DNA of 64,000 nucleotides from JAOUJD01 sp963811265 (GTDB lineage: Bacteria; Pseudomonadota; Gammaproteobacteria; Burkholderiales; Burkholderiaceae_F). Positions 36,586 through 47,698 of this stretch are shown here, one piece after another. The position numbers and the translations under genes were made by a program. The DNA lies in the NCBI GenBank assembly GCA_963811265.1, contig CAWEQS010000019.1, forward strand, positions 1 through 64,000. Direction: 5' to 3'. Under the pieces are notes generated by a model. The model was not told the origin of the DNA. It saw only the letters and a list, made by a program, of their open reading frames with translations, and did not search any database. How positions within the stretch are numbered: the stretch's first letter is position 1; each line of letters starts with the position of its first letter.

Positions 36586-37872
36586 TCACGCAGCAGCAGC
36601 CGCCGGACGCGCGCGGATCGCGCGCATCACCTCGGCAACGGTGAGGAAGGAACCGAAGGCGAGGATTCTATCATCGGCCTCCGCCCTCTCCCGCGCGCCT
36701 TCGAAGGCGGCCGCGAGGTCCGGGTACTCCGAGATCGCACAACCGCCGCTGCCGGCGCGCGCGCGCACCAGCGCGGCGACGGTCGCCGCGTCGCAGCCTC
36801 GCGCCCCGGGCGTCGGAGCGACGTGCCAGTGATCGACGCGATCGCCGAGCCTGGCGATGACGCCGCCGATGTCCTTGTCGCGCAGCATGCCGAACACCGC
36901 GTGCGTGGACGGATGGAAGCCCATGTTGTCCAGGTTTTCGGCCAGCACGGCGGCCGCATGCGGGTTGTGCGCGACGTCGAGGATCACGGCGGGACGCCCC
37001 GGCAACACCTGGAACCGGCCGGGCAGTTCGACCGTGAGCAGGCCCTGTCGAACCGCCTGCTGTGACACCGGCAGCCGCTCGGCAAGCGACTCGAGCGCGG
37101 CGAGTACGCCGGAGGCGTTCAGCAACTGGTTGGCGCCCCGCAGCGCGGGATACGGCAGGCCGGACCTGCGCACTCGCCGGCCGGCGTAAGCCCACTGCTG
37201 CCGGTCGCCCTGGTAGTTGAAGTCGCGCCCGAAGCGCCAGAGATCGGCGCCGATGCGGTCCGCGTGGTCGAGCAGCGACCTGGGCGGCGCGGGATCGCTG
37301 CAGATCGCAGGCCGGCCGGCCCGGTAGATGTGCGCCTTCTCGTAGCCGATGTCCTCGCGCGTCGGCCCGAGGTAGTCCATGTGATCCAGGTCGACCGACG
37401 TGACGATGGCGACGTCCGCATCGACGATGTTCACGGCGTCGAGCCGCCCGCCAAGCCCGATCTCGAGCACGAGCGCGTCCAGCGGCCTGCGGGTGAAGAG
37501 GCGCAGGACCGCCAGGGTCGTGAACTCGAAGTAGGTCAGCGTCGTGCCGCCGCGCGCCGCCTCGACGGCTTCGAACTGCTCGACGAGGTCGGCGTCGGCC
37601 GCGTTGACGCCGTCGATCCGGCAGCGCTCGTTGAACTCGAGCAGATGCGGCGACGTGTACAGGCCGACGCGGTAGCCGGCCGCGCGCAGGACGCTATCGA
37701 GCATCGCGCACGTGGAGCCCTTGCCGTTGGTGCCGCCGACGACGATCGTCGGCACGTCGAGCTTCAGCTGAAGCCGGTCGGCGACCGCGCGCACGCGATC
37801 GAGCCCGAGGTCGATGGAGCTGGCGTGCAGCCGCTCGATGCGCCCGAGCCAATCCGTGAGCGAGCTTTCCAA
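36586..37872 (-). CDS. folC: Folylpolyglutamate/dihydrofolate synthase
   Basis: 428 residues. ATP loop GGTNGKGSTCAMLDSVL near residue 46, YTSPHLLEFNERCRIDG, and HNPHAAAVLAENL in the C-terminal domain, as in Mur-ligase relatives. It adds glutamates to folates. The start appears to be TTG at 37872, because no ATG or GTG occurs before the conserved DWLGRIERLH segment. It follows accD by 42 bases, the usual accD-folC pair. Confidence 0.96.
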   Translation of the reverse strand: MESSLTDWLGRIERLHASSIDLGLDRVRAVADRLQLKLDVPTIVVGGTNGKGSTCAMLDSVLRAAGYRVGLYTSPHLLEFNERCRIDGVNAADADLVEQFEAVEAARGGTTLTYFEFTTLAVLRLFTRRPLDALVLEIGLGGRLDAVNIVDADVAIVTSVDLDHMDYLGPTREDIGYEKAHIYRAGRPAICSDPAPPRSLLDHADRIGADLWRFGRDFNYQGDRQQWAYAGRRVRRSGLPYPALRGANQLLNASGVLAALESLAERLPVSQQAVRQGLLTVELPGRFQVLPGRPAVILDVAHNPHAAAVLAENLDNMGFHPSTHAVFGMLRDKDIGGVIARLGDRVDHWHVAPTPGARGCDAATVAALVRARAGSGGCAISEYPDLAAAFEGARERAEADDRILAFGSFLTVAEVMRAIRARPAAAAA

Positions 37873-37914
37873 GATTGCGTCGCCGGACGCGCAGCGGCCG
37901 GCGCCCCCGAACCG

Positions 37915-38787
37915 TTATGCAATCGCGTCCGCGGGCTGCTTCAGCAGCAGCGCGAGCAACTGCGCGATTTCGTCGCGCATCTGGCGCCGGTCGACGATCA
38001 TGTCGATCGCCCCCTTTGTGAGCAGGAACTCGGCGCGCTGGAATCCCTCGGGCAGCTTCTCGCGCACCGTCTGTTCGATGACACGCGGCCCGGCAAAGCC
38101 GATCAGCGCCTTCGGTTCCGCGATCACGACGTCGCCGACGAACGCAAAGCTCGCCGACACCCCACCCATGGTCGGGTCGGTCAGCACGGAGATGAAGGGC
38201 AGCTTCGCCTCGGCCAGCTTCGCGATCATCGCCGTGGTCTTCGCCATCTGGAACAGCGACAGCAGGCCTTCCTGCATCCGCGCGCCGCCGGTCGCGGTGA
38301 CGCAGATGAACGGCACCTTCTGCTCGATCGCGACCTTCACGCCCTGCACGAAACGCTCGCCGACCACCGAACCCATCGAGCCGCCCATGAAGTCGAACTC
38401 GAAGCAGGCGACCACCACCGGCAGCGCGCGGATCGAGCCGCCCATGGCCACCAGCGCATCGGTCTCGCCGGTATCGTTCATCGCCTGCTGCAGGCGCTCC
38501 GGATACTTCCTGCTGTCCTTGAACTTCAGGGCATCGACGGGCAGCACCTCCTGGCCGATCTCGTAGCGGCCTTCGGCGTCCATCAAGGCGTCCAGGCGCT
38601 CCCGTGCGCCGATGCGCATGTGGAAGCCGCACTTGGGGCAGACTTGCAGCGACTTCTGCAGTTCGGCGCTGTACAGCACCGCTTCGCAGCTCGGGCACTT
38701 GGTCCACAGGCCCTCGGGCACCTGCTTGCGCGCCGCGCCCTCCTCGCGCTTGATGCGCGGCGGGAGGATCTTGTCGATCCAGCTCAT
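37915..38787 (-). CDS. accD: Acetyl-CoA carboxylase carboxyltransferase beta subunit
   Basis: 290 residues starting MSWIDKILPP. Zinc ribbon with CPSC near residue 34 and CPKCGFH near 53, then the crotonase-like carboxyltransferase domain with FDFMGGSMGSVVGE and GGARMQEGLLSLFQM. It makes malonyl-CoA with AccA, which is not in this window. It lies 10 bases after trpA. Confidence 0.97.
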   Translation of the reverse strand: MSWIDKILPPRIKREEGAARKQVPEGLWTKCPSCEAVLYSAELQKSLQVCPKCGFHMRIGARERLDALMDAEGRYEIGQEVLPVDALKFKDSRKYPERLQQAMNDTGETDALVAMGGSIRALPVVVACFEFDFMGGSMGSVVGERFVQGVKVAIEQKVPFICVTATGGARMQEGLLSLFQMAKTTAMIAKLAEAKLPFISVLTDPTMGGVSASFAFVGDVVIAEPKALIGFAGPRVIEQTVREKLPEGFQRAEFLLTKGAIDMIVDRRQMRDEIAQLLALLLKQPADAIA

Positions 38788-38797
38788 TCGGTTCTCC

Positions 38798-39616
38798 TCA
38801 CGCTGCCACCTTGACAGGGGCCGCATCGAGCGCCGCCCGGATGCCTGCCACGAAGCGCTCCACGGCTTCCGCCGCCGCGTCGCGCGGAGTGGACTCGATC
38901 TCCTGGATGATGCGCGAGCCGATCACGACCGCATCGGCCACCTCGGCGACCGAGCGCGCGGTCGCGGCGTCCCGAATGCCGAAGCCGACACCCACCGGCA
39001 CGTCGGTCACGCGCCGGATCAGCGGCATCCTCGCCGCCACGCTGGCGGTGTCGAGATTCCCGGCCCCGGTGATGCCCTTCAGGCTCACGTAGTACAGGTA
39101 GCCCGAGGCGTGCCGGGCGACCGCTTCGATGCGTTCGTCGGTCGAAGTCGGGGCGAGCAGGAAGATCGGATCGATTCCGGCCGCGCGCATCGACCCGGAG
39201 AACTCCTCGCACTCCTCCGGCGGGTAGTCGACCACCAGGACGCCGTCCACGCCGGCGGCCTTCGCCGCCTTCGCGAACGCCTCGCGTCCCATGCGCTCGA
39301 TCGGGTTCGCGTAGCCCATCAGCACGACTGGCGTCGACGAATCCGTCTCGCGGAAGCGGGCGACGAGCTCGATCGTCGCCTTCAGGCCGACGCCGTTGCG
39401 GATCGCGCGTTCAGCGGCGCGCTGGATCACGGGACCGTCGGCCATCGGATCGGAAAACGGAACGCCCAGCTCGATCACGTCGGCGCCGGCGCGCGCGAGG
39501 GCGTGCATCAGCGGGACGGTGAGGCCGGCGTCGGGATCGCCGGCGCAGATGTACGGGATCAGGCCCTTGCGGCCCTGCTGGCGCAGGGATGCGAAGCGCG
39601 CCGCGATGCGGGACAT
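38798..39616 (-). CDS. trpA: Tryptophan synthase alpha subunit
   Basis: 272 residues starting MSRIAARFASLRQQ. Catalytic Glu in VIELGVPFSDPMADGPVIQ and Asp in VDYPPEEC; phosphate loops VGFGIRD and IGSRI are present. It cleaves indole-glycerol phosphate. The ATG overlaps the trpB stop by one base (TGATG). Confidence 0.97.
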   Translation of the reverse strand: MSRIAARFASLRQQGRKGLIPYICAGDPDAGLTVPLMHALARAGADVIELGVPFSDPMADGPVIQRAAERAIRNGVGLKATIELVARFRETDSSTPVVLMGYANPIERMGREAFAKAAKAAGVDGVLVVDYPPEECEEFSGSMRAAGIDPIFLLAPTSTDERIEAVARHASGYLYYVSLKGITGAGNLDTASVAARMPLIRRVTDVPVGVGFGIRDAATARSVAEVADAVVIGSRIIQEIESTPRDAAAEAVERFVAGIRAALDAAPVKVAA

Positions 39617-40878
39617 CACTGGCCTCCCGGGTGGTTGCGCCTGTACTCGAGCGTAGCCTCGCGGCACGAGGCGCGGCAGTAGAACTCCAGCCCGCTCGCC
39701 TCGGACACGATGTGCAGGTCCTTGTCGCCCCGGCCCGAGAGATTCACCAGGAGGATCTGGTCCTTGCGCATCGTCGGCGCCAGCTTCGTCGCGTACGCGA
39801 GCGCGTGGCTGGATTCGAGCGCAGGGATGATGCCCTCGATGCGGCAGCACTCGTGGAAGGCCTTCAGCGCTTCCTCGTCGGTGGCGCCGACGTACTCTGC
39901 GCGTCCGCTGTCCTTCAGCCACGCGTGCTCAGGGCCGACGCCCGGGTAGTCCAGGCCGGCGCTGACCGAGTGCGTCTCGGTGATCTGGCCGTTCTCGTCC
40001 TGCAGCAGGTAAGTCCGGTTGCCGTGCAGCACGCCCGGCGTTCCCATCTGCAGGCTCGCCGCGTGGCGCATCGTCGTCAGGCCCTCGCCCGCCGCTTCCA
40101 CGCCGATCAGGCGCACCTGCTCGTGCGGGATGTAGTCGTAGAAGATGCCCATCGCGTTGCTGCCGCCGCCGACGCACGCGATCACCGCATCCGGCTGCCG
40201 GCCGGCCATCTGCGGCATCTGCTCGATGCACTCCTTGCCGACGACCGAGTTGAAGTCGCGCACCATCATCGGATACGGATGCGGGCCCGCGACGGTGCCG
40301 ATGATGTAGAACGTGTTCTCGACGTTCGTCACCCAATCGCGCATCGCCTCGTTCAGGGCGTCCTTCAGCGTGCGGCTGCCGCTTTCCACCGGCACGACCT
40401 GCGCGCCGAGCAGCTTCATCCGATAGACGTTCGCGGCCTGCCGCCCGACGTCCTCGCTGCCCATGTACACGATGCACTCCATGCCGAAGCGGGCCGCCAC
40501 CGTGGCCGTGGCCACGCCGTGCTGCCCCGCGCCCGTCTCGGCGATCACGCGCCGCTTGCCCATTCGCCGCGCGAGCAGCGCCTGGCCGATCGTGTTGTTG
40601 ATCTTGTGCGCGCCCGTGTGATTGAGGTCCTCGCGCTTCAGGTAGACCTGCGCGCCGCCGAGCAGTTCGCTCCAGCGCCGCGCATGGTAGATCGGGCTCG
40701 GACGGCCGACGAAGTGCGCGAGCTCGTCCTTGAACTCGGCGACGAACTCGGGATCCGCGCGGTAGCGGTCGTACGCCGCGCGCAGTTCGTCGAGCGCGTG
40801 CATCAGCGTCTCGGCGACGAACACGCCGCCGTATGGGCCGAAGTGCCCGCGCTGGTCGGGCAGGTCGTACACCTTCAT
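39616..40878 (-). CDS. trpB: Tryptophan synthase beta subunit with Cys-containing tail
   Basis: 420 residues starting MKVYDLPDQRGHFGPYGG. The PLP lysine is in LNHTGAHKINNTIGQAL, and the phosphate site is in CVGGGSNAMG. The C-terminus runs about 22 residues past the usual end (after SGRGDKDLHIVSEASGLE), adding FYCRASCREATLEYRR and NHPGGQ with a CxxxC pattern. No frameshift is needed to explain it. Confidence 0.96.
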   Translation of the reverse strand: MKVYDLPDQRGHFGPYGGVFVAETLMHALDELRAAYDRYRADPEFVAEFKDELAHFVGRPSPIYHARRWSELLGGAQVYLKREDLNHTGAHKINNTIGQALLARRMGKRRVIAETGAGQHGVATATVAARFGMECIVYMGSEDVGRQAANVYRMKLLGAQVVPVESGSRTLKDALNEAMRDWVTNVENTFYIIGTVAGPHPYPMMVRDFNSVVGKECIEQMPQMAGRQPDAVIACVGGGSNAMGIFYDYIPHEQVRLIGVEAAGEGLTTMRHAASLQMGTPGVLHGNRTYLLQDENGQITETHSVSAGLDYPGVGPEHAWLKDSGRAEYVGATDEEALKAFHECCRIEGIIPALESSHALAYATKLAPTMRKDQILLVNLSGRGDKDLHIVSEASGLEFYCRASCREATLEYRRNHPGGQ

Positions 40879-40916
40879 GCGGCCTTCCGGAATTTCGTTG
40901 CAGACATCGCTTGTTC

Positions 40917-41549
40917 TCAATGTGGATCCTGCTGGTCCGCCCGCCGGACCGCGTCGACGAATTCCTTGATGCGCGTCGCGCTCTTGATGCCCGGGGCCTC
41001 CTCGACGCCGCTGCTGACATCCACCGCGTACGGCCGCACCGCCTGCACGGCCCGCATCACGTTGTCGCTGTTGAGCCCGCCGGCGAGTATCACGCGGCTG
41101 GAGCGGCGGGCTGGAATCCGCGACCAGTCGAACGCGCGGCCGCTGCCGCCGTAGGCCTCGGACGGCGTGTCGAGGAGCAGAGCCGCCGCAGAGGGGAAAA
41201 GGCGTTCGCAGTCTAGCAAATCGACCCCCTCGGCCATGCGCACGGCACGCACGTATGGCGCGCCGTAGCGCGCGCACTCGGGCTCCTGCTCGTCACCGTG
41301 AAACTGGAGCACCGCCGTCGGCACCGCGTCGCGCGCCGCCTGAACGCGGTCAGGCGCGGCATTCACGAACAAGAGGACGGGAACGGTGAACGGGCCGAGT
41401 TCCCGCGCGAGCGCCCGCAGTCGTTGCGGAGCGACGTGGCGCGGGCTGTTCGGGTAGCAGACGAAGCCGACCGCATCGGCGCCCGCCGCACAGGCGGTCG
41501 CCACATCCGCTTCACGGGTCAATCCGCAGATCTTGATCCGGGTACGCAT
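40917..41549 (-). CDS. trpF: Phosphoribosylanthranilate isomerase
   Basis: 210-residue TIM barrel starting MRTRIKICGLTREADV with the catalytic Cys in KICGLT. GADAVGFVCYPNSPR, the HGDE motif and VDVSSGVEEAPGIK follow, as expected. The first 38 bases overlap the 3' end of truA, and trpB follows by 38 bases. Confidence 0.97.
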   Translation of the reverse strand: MRTRIKICGLTREADVATACAAGADAVGFVCYPNSPRHVAPQRLRALARELGPFTVPVLLFVNAAPDRVQAARDAVPTAVLQFHGDEQEPECARYGAPYVRAVRMAEGVDLLDCERLFPSAAALLLDTPSEAYGGSGRAFDWSRIPARRSSRVILAGGLNSDNVMRAVQAVRPYAVDVSSGVEEAPGIKSATRIKEFVDAVRRADQQDPH

Positions 41550-42331
41550 CCAGCCAGGCCGGCACCGTCGCCGAAGGCGCCGGCAGTTGAAACGAAGGAT
41601 CGTACTCGACCCGCACGAGATAAAGCCCGGCTGGCGAGAAGGTTGGCGCCGCACGCGACCGATCGCGTGCTTCCAGCACCTCGGCCGCCCAGGCCGGATC
41701 ATGGCGGCCGAGTCCCACGTAGACGAGCGTGCCGACGATGTTGCGGATCATGTGGTGAAGGAAGGCGTTCGCGCTCGCGCGCACACGGATCAGGCGCCCT
41801 CGCCTGGCCACGCTCAGTTCGCGCAGGTCGCGCACCGGCGACGCCGCCTGGCACTCCGCCGACCGGAACGACGTGAAGTCGTGACGGCCAACGAGGCGCT
41901 CGGCCGCTTCGTGCATCGCGCTCGCATCGAGCGGACGAAAGACCCAGCCGGCTCGCGCATGCGCGAGCGGAGATCGCACGGGGTCGTTCAGGATCCAGTA
42001 GTCGTAGGTGCGGCGCTCGGCGCTGAAGCGCGCATGGAACAGCATCCGGCACTTCCCGCGCCCACCGCACGGCCATGGAGTGCGGGAGGAAGCGGTTGAC
42101 TCCGCGCACCCAGGCATCGAGCGGGCGGACCGCGTCCGTATCGAAGTGGACGACCTGGTCGAGCGCATGCACCCCGGTGTCGGTGCGACCGGCGCAGATC
42201 GTCGGCGTTGGCTTCCTGGCGACCGCCGCCAGGCCGCGCTCGAGTGCGTCCTGGACTCCGCGTCCGTCCGGCTGGGTCTGCCAGCCCGTGAAGGCGGCGC
42301 CGTCGTACTCGAGGCCGAGTGCGATGCGCAC
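41512..42331 (-). CDS. truA: tRNA pseudouridine(38-40) synthase TruA, apparent +1 indel
   Basis: Starts MRIALGLEYDGAAFTGWQ with the catalytic Asp in CAGRTDTGVHALDQVVHF. The frame breaks in VPDA and continues in the next frame as FHARFSAERRTYDYWILND. One extra G on the minus strand at about 42040 (GATGCT-G-TTCCAT) accounts for it. Repaired length is 272 residues. It lies between fimV and trpF as in other Burkholderiales. Confidence 0.92.
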
Positions 42332-42366
42332 GGGAAGCGCCGCGGGTCGGCTCCGACCCGCGGGAC

Positions 42367-45241
42367 TCAGTTCTCGATCTGCTTGATGAGGTCGACGGCG
42401 GCGGAGCGCTGCTCGCGCGTGCCGTCGCGCATCACTTCATCCAGCAGCTCGCGCGCACCGTCCTTCACGCCGAGGTCGATGTAACCCCGCGCAAGATCGA
42501 GCTTGGTGGCCATCTGCTGCGCGAGCGCGCTGCCGGGTTCCGTTTCGCCACGCTTGGTGGCCGCGTCGATGCTGATCGCCGACAGGTCGAAGTCGATCAG
42601 CGGCACCGTGGCCTGCTCGGTGTTCGACGTCAGGCGCGCCGCGGCGTCCTCCGGAAGGCCGGACAGCATCATCGTGTTCACGCCCGGCGCCTTCATCAGG
42701 CCGATGACGGTCGGGCGCGAAAGCGCTTCCTCCTGTTCGGCCGGCTTGACGGCCGCAGCCGGCGGCGGAACCGGTGCAGGCGCCGGAGCGGCGGGCTTCG
42801 ACGGCGGAATGTTCAGGTCCAGGTCCGGGATCTGGCCGATGGCGGTCGCCACCGCGGTTGCCATCACCGGCTGCTCTGCGGCCGGCGGCTCGATCGGGGC
42901 CTCGACGGCGGGCTGCTTCGGAGCCGTCGGTGCGAAGGCCGCGTCCTGCAGCCCGTCCAGCTTCGTGTCCGGCCCCTGCGTCGTCGGGCCGAAGTTCATC
43001 TTCGTCGGCCCGAGGTCGAAGTCGAGCGAGCCGAAGTCGGCGTTCTGGGCGGTCGGCGCCGAGATCGTGTTCTTGCTCTCCCCGTCCGTCAGCGTTGCCC
43101 GGAACTGCGTCGTCGGCGCATGCGCGGACGGTGCGGCCATGGGAGCCGGTGCCGGCACGGGAATCGTGTCCGGCATCTTCGTGTCCAGGCGCCTCATCTC
43201 CGTGTCGCTCATCCGCGTGTCGACGACCATGCGCGTCAGCGGAGGCGCACTCGATGCCGTGTCCGACGACAAGGCCGAGTTCGCGGTGAGGCCGGACAGG
43301 TCGAGCCCGGCCGTCGGCGCACCGGTCAGTGTCGACGGGCGGCCCATGGCGGTGTCCGGGTCGAGGCGGAACGCCGTCGCCGGGCCGCGCGCCAGTTCGG
43401 TCATCGGCGCGCCGGCGAACATCGGGTTGTCCGGATCCATCGTGCGGCCAAGTCGAAGCGCTTTCGCCCAGTCCTCGCCGGTCTCGCCGGTACGCTCCTT
43501 CAGGTCCTCGGCGATCGCCATGAACGCCGCCTTGTCGCCGCGCCGCGCGTAGATCTCCAGCAGCTTCAGCCGCACGGCGTGCCGATCGGGCTGCAGGCGG
43601 AGGGCTTCCTTGAGGATGTCCTCGGCCTGCTCCTCGCGGCCGTAAGCGATGTACACGTCCGCTTCCGCCACAGGATCGACTTCGTTGGAGTCGAGCTGGG
43701 AGGCCGCCGGGATGAAGCTCGAGTTGAACGTGCTGGTTCCGGTGTCGACGCTCTGGCCGCCGGTCGCGCCGAACAGCGAGTTCGCCTGCAGGCCTTCGTT
43801 CGTTTCCTTGAAGCGCTCGGTGCCTTCGGTCTTCCGCTTGCGGTACGCGCTCCAGCCGAACAGGCCGGCCAGCAGCGCAACGATGCCCACGAGCCCGAGT
43901 TGCGTCGTCGTGTTGCCGAGCATGTCGACGAACGCGTTCGGAGCTTCCTGCGGCGGCGTCGCCGGAGGCGTGGCCTTGACGGCCGGGGCGGGCGGCGGCG
44001 CTTCGGCCTTCGCCGGTTCCGCCTTCGGCGCTTCGGCCGGAGCAGCCGCCGGAGCGGGTGCCGGAGCCGCCTTCTGCTCGGCCTGCTGCTGGACCTGGGT
44101 GCCGGCCTTGCTCTGGACTTCGAGCGCCTTCTTCAGCGCCTCGTTGGTGCGCCGGAGCTGTTCGGCCTTCTCCTCTTCTTCCTTCAGCGCGCGCGCCTTG
44201 GCGGCGGCTTCGTCTGCCTTCGCGGCCGCCGCAGCCGCGGCGCCCTTGTCGTCAGCCTTTGCGATCTTCAGCTGGTCACCGGCGGGCTGCGCCGCGGCGC
44301 CCTTGTCCTCGACCCGGGTCGTGACCTGGCCGCCGCCCGCGGCAGTCGTCGACGGCGTCGCCGCCGTGGCCGGAGTTCCTGTGACAGCCTGCGCGAGCCG
44401 GCTCTTGTACTGCGCGAAGTCGGCGCTCTGGGCCACCACTTCCCGACGAGCCTCGCTCGGCCGCAAGAGCGGCCGCATCGGACGCGGACGGAATGTTCAG
44501 CTTCGCGCCCGCCTTCAGGCGGTTCATGTTGCTTCCGGCAAACGCCTCGGGATTCTGGCGGAACATCGCGACCAGCATCTGGTCGAGCGACACGCCGGCG
44601 GGCCGGTTCTGCGAGGCGATCCTGCCCAGCGTGTCGCCGGCCTTGACCGTATAGCTGCCTTCCGGGGCCGGCGCGGCGGGCCGCGGGGCCGGCGCCGGTG
44701 CAGCCGGCGGCGCCACGGTCGCGGTCGACGGCGCCGACGCGGCCGGGGCCGGACGCGCCGGAGCCGGTGCGGCGACCGGCGCAGGCGGCGCGACGGGTGC
44801 CACGACTTCGGCCTGCTGCCGCAACGACGGCGGATCCAGCAGGACGGTGTACTCGCGGATGACCCGGCCCGTGGCCCAGGTGAGCTCGACCATCAGGTCG
44901 AGGTAGGGCTCATTGACCGGCTGCGGCGAATTGATGCGGACGAAGTAGTTGCCGTCGGCCCGCCTTTCGAGCGCAAACCGCAAGTTGCTCAGGGCGGGGT
45001 TGAATTCCAGGTTCGCGGCGCGGAAAGCAGCCGGGGGCGCCAGCTTCACCTGCAGCGTCGGCATTTCGTCCCGGCCGACGGCGGTGACCTCCAGTTCGGC
45101 CTTCAGCGGCTGTCCCAGCCCGGACTGAACGGTCAGCCGGCCCAAGCCTGCGGCGTCCGCGTAGGGACTCGCAATGGCAAGTCCGAAGGCAACCGAAACC
45201 GCGCACCAAAGGGGCGCGCGCGCGAATTTTTGGGATGGCAT
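42367..45241 (-). CDS. fimV: FimV-type peptidoglycan-binding/TPR protein, apparent +1 indel
   Basis: Signal peptide (LWCAVSVAFGLAIASPYADA) and the FimV N-terminal domain (GLGRLTVQSGLGQPLKAELE) come first. A LysM motif (YTVKAGDTLGRIASQNRP), a coiled region and one membrane span (QLGLVGIVALLAGLFGWSAY) follow. A long acidic cytoplasmic part ends in the FimV C-terminal TPR-like domain (LARGYIDLGVKDGARELLDE). The frame breaks just after the LysM (44458; AAE to SEARREVVAQ), and one extra base explains it. Repaired length is about 957 residues. Role: polar hub for twitching and cAMP signalling in relatives. The ATG at 45241 is preferred over 45289. Confidence 0.9.
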
Positions 45242-45399
45242 TCCGCCCCCTGGCAGTGGGATACAACGTCGTTCGAACATAACATTCATGGACTTAGGGC
45301 GGCAAGCTTAGAAATAGCCGTAAGTCCCGCCTTTATGTGAGAAATGCCGACGCGGGTGCCGCGAAAGACGCGGCGCCCGGAAGAGATGATCGGCAGCGA

Positions 45400-46524
45400 T
45401 CAGAGTTTGTTGAGGAGCAGGCGAACCATGCGACGCAGCGGTTCGGCCGCGCCCCACAGCAGCTGGTCGCCGACCGTGAAGGCCGACAGGTACTCCGGGC
45501 CCATCGCCAGCTTGCGCAGCCGGCCGATCGGCACGGCCATCGTTCCACTGACCCGAGCCGGAGACAGTTCGCGAATGCTGGCTTCGCGGTTGTTCGGAAT
45601 CACCTTGACCCATTCGTTGCCGCGCGCCAGCAACTGCTCGATCTCGGCCAGCGGCAGATCCTTCTTCAGCTTGATCGTGAGCGCCTGGCTGTGGCAGCGC
45701 ATCGCCCCGATGCGGACGCACAGGCCTTCGACGATCAGCGATCCCGGCTGGCCCATCGCCGGCTTGCCCAGGATCTTGTTCGCCTCGGCCCCGCCCTTCC
45801 ACTCCTCGCGGCTGACACCGTTGCCCAGGTCCTTGTCGATCCAGGCGATGAGGCTCCCGGCCAGTGCGACCCCGAAGTTCGCCTTCGGCAACTGGTCGGA
45901 CATCAGCACCTGCGACACCTTGCGGTCGATGTCGAGGATCGCCGACTTCGGATCCGCCAGCAGGTCCTTCACGCTGCCGTGCGCCGTGCCCATCTGGTCC
46001 AGCAGCTCGCGCATGTTGGGCGCCCCGGCGCCGGAGGCCGCCTGGTAGGTCATCGCGGTAACCCACTCGACCAGGTTCTCCTTGAGCAGGCCGTCGAGCG
46101 CCATCAGCATCAGGCTGACGGTGCAGTTGCCGCCGATGTAGTTCTTGACGCCCTTGGCGAGTGCGTCCTTGATCACCGGCAGGTTCACCGGGTCGAGGAT
46201 GATGACCGCGTCGTCCTTCATCCGAAGGGACGAGGCGGCGTCGACCCAGTAACCGTTCCAGCCGGCGGCCCGCAGCTTCGGGAAGACGTCGTTGGTGTAA
46301 TCGCCGCCCTGGCAGGTGACGATGGTGTCGCACTCCTTCAGCGCGCCGATGTCCGCAGCATCCTTCAGCGTCGGGGCGGCCCGGGCCACCCTGGGCGCCG
46401 CGCCGCCGGCGTTCGACGTGCTGAAGAACACCGAGTCGAAGAGTTCGAAGTCCCGCTCCGCGGTCATGCGCTCCATCAGTACGGAGCCCACCATGCCGCG
46501 CCAACCCACGATGCCTACTTTCAT
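45400..46524 (-). CDS. asd: Aspartate-semialdehyde dehydrogenase
   Basis: 374 residues starting MKVGIVGWRGMVGSVLMERM. Catalytic Cys in YIGGNCTVSLMLMALDGLL, and QAASGAGAPNMRELLDQMG follows, as in the enterobacterial-type Asd. It reduces aspartyl phosphate for Lys, Thr, Met and cell-wall synthesis. The 158-base gap before fimV holds no recognised gene; a weak TTGCCG/TATGTT pair there could be a fimV promoter but is not strong enough to list. Confidence 0.97.
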   Translation of the reverse strand: MKVGIVGWRGMVGSVLMERMTAERDFELFDSVFFSTSNAGGAAPRVARAAPTLKDAADIGALKECDTIVTCQGGDYTNDVFPKLRAAGWNGYWVDAASSLRMKDDAVIILDPVNLPVIKDALAKGVKNYIGGNCTVSLMLMALDGLLKENLVEWVTAMTYQAASGAGAPNMRELLDQMGTAHGSVKDLLADPKSAILDIDRKVSQVLMSDQLPKANFGVALAGSLIAWIDKDLGNGVSREEWKGGAEANKILGKPAMGQPGSLIVEGLCVRIGAMRCHSQALTIKLKKDLPLAEIEQLLARGNEWVKVIPNNREASIRELSPARVSGTMAVPIGRLRKLAMGPEYLSAFTVGDQLLWGAAEPLRRMVRLLLNKL

Positions 46525-46557
46525 TTCCCTCGCCCCTGCTGGCTGTCTGCCTGTCGA

Positions 46558-47637
<1,080 letters not shown>

Positions 47638-47698
47638 CCCCGCGCGGACCGGTTGTTGTTCACCCCGCCCCTGCCCGCACCGGAACGAAGTGGAGTGA

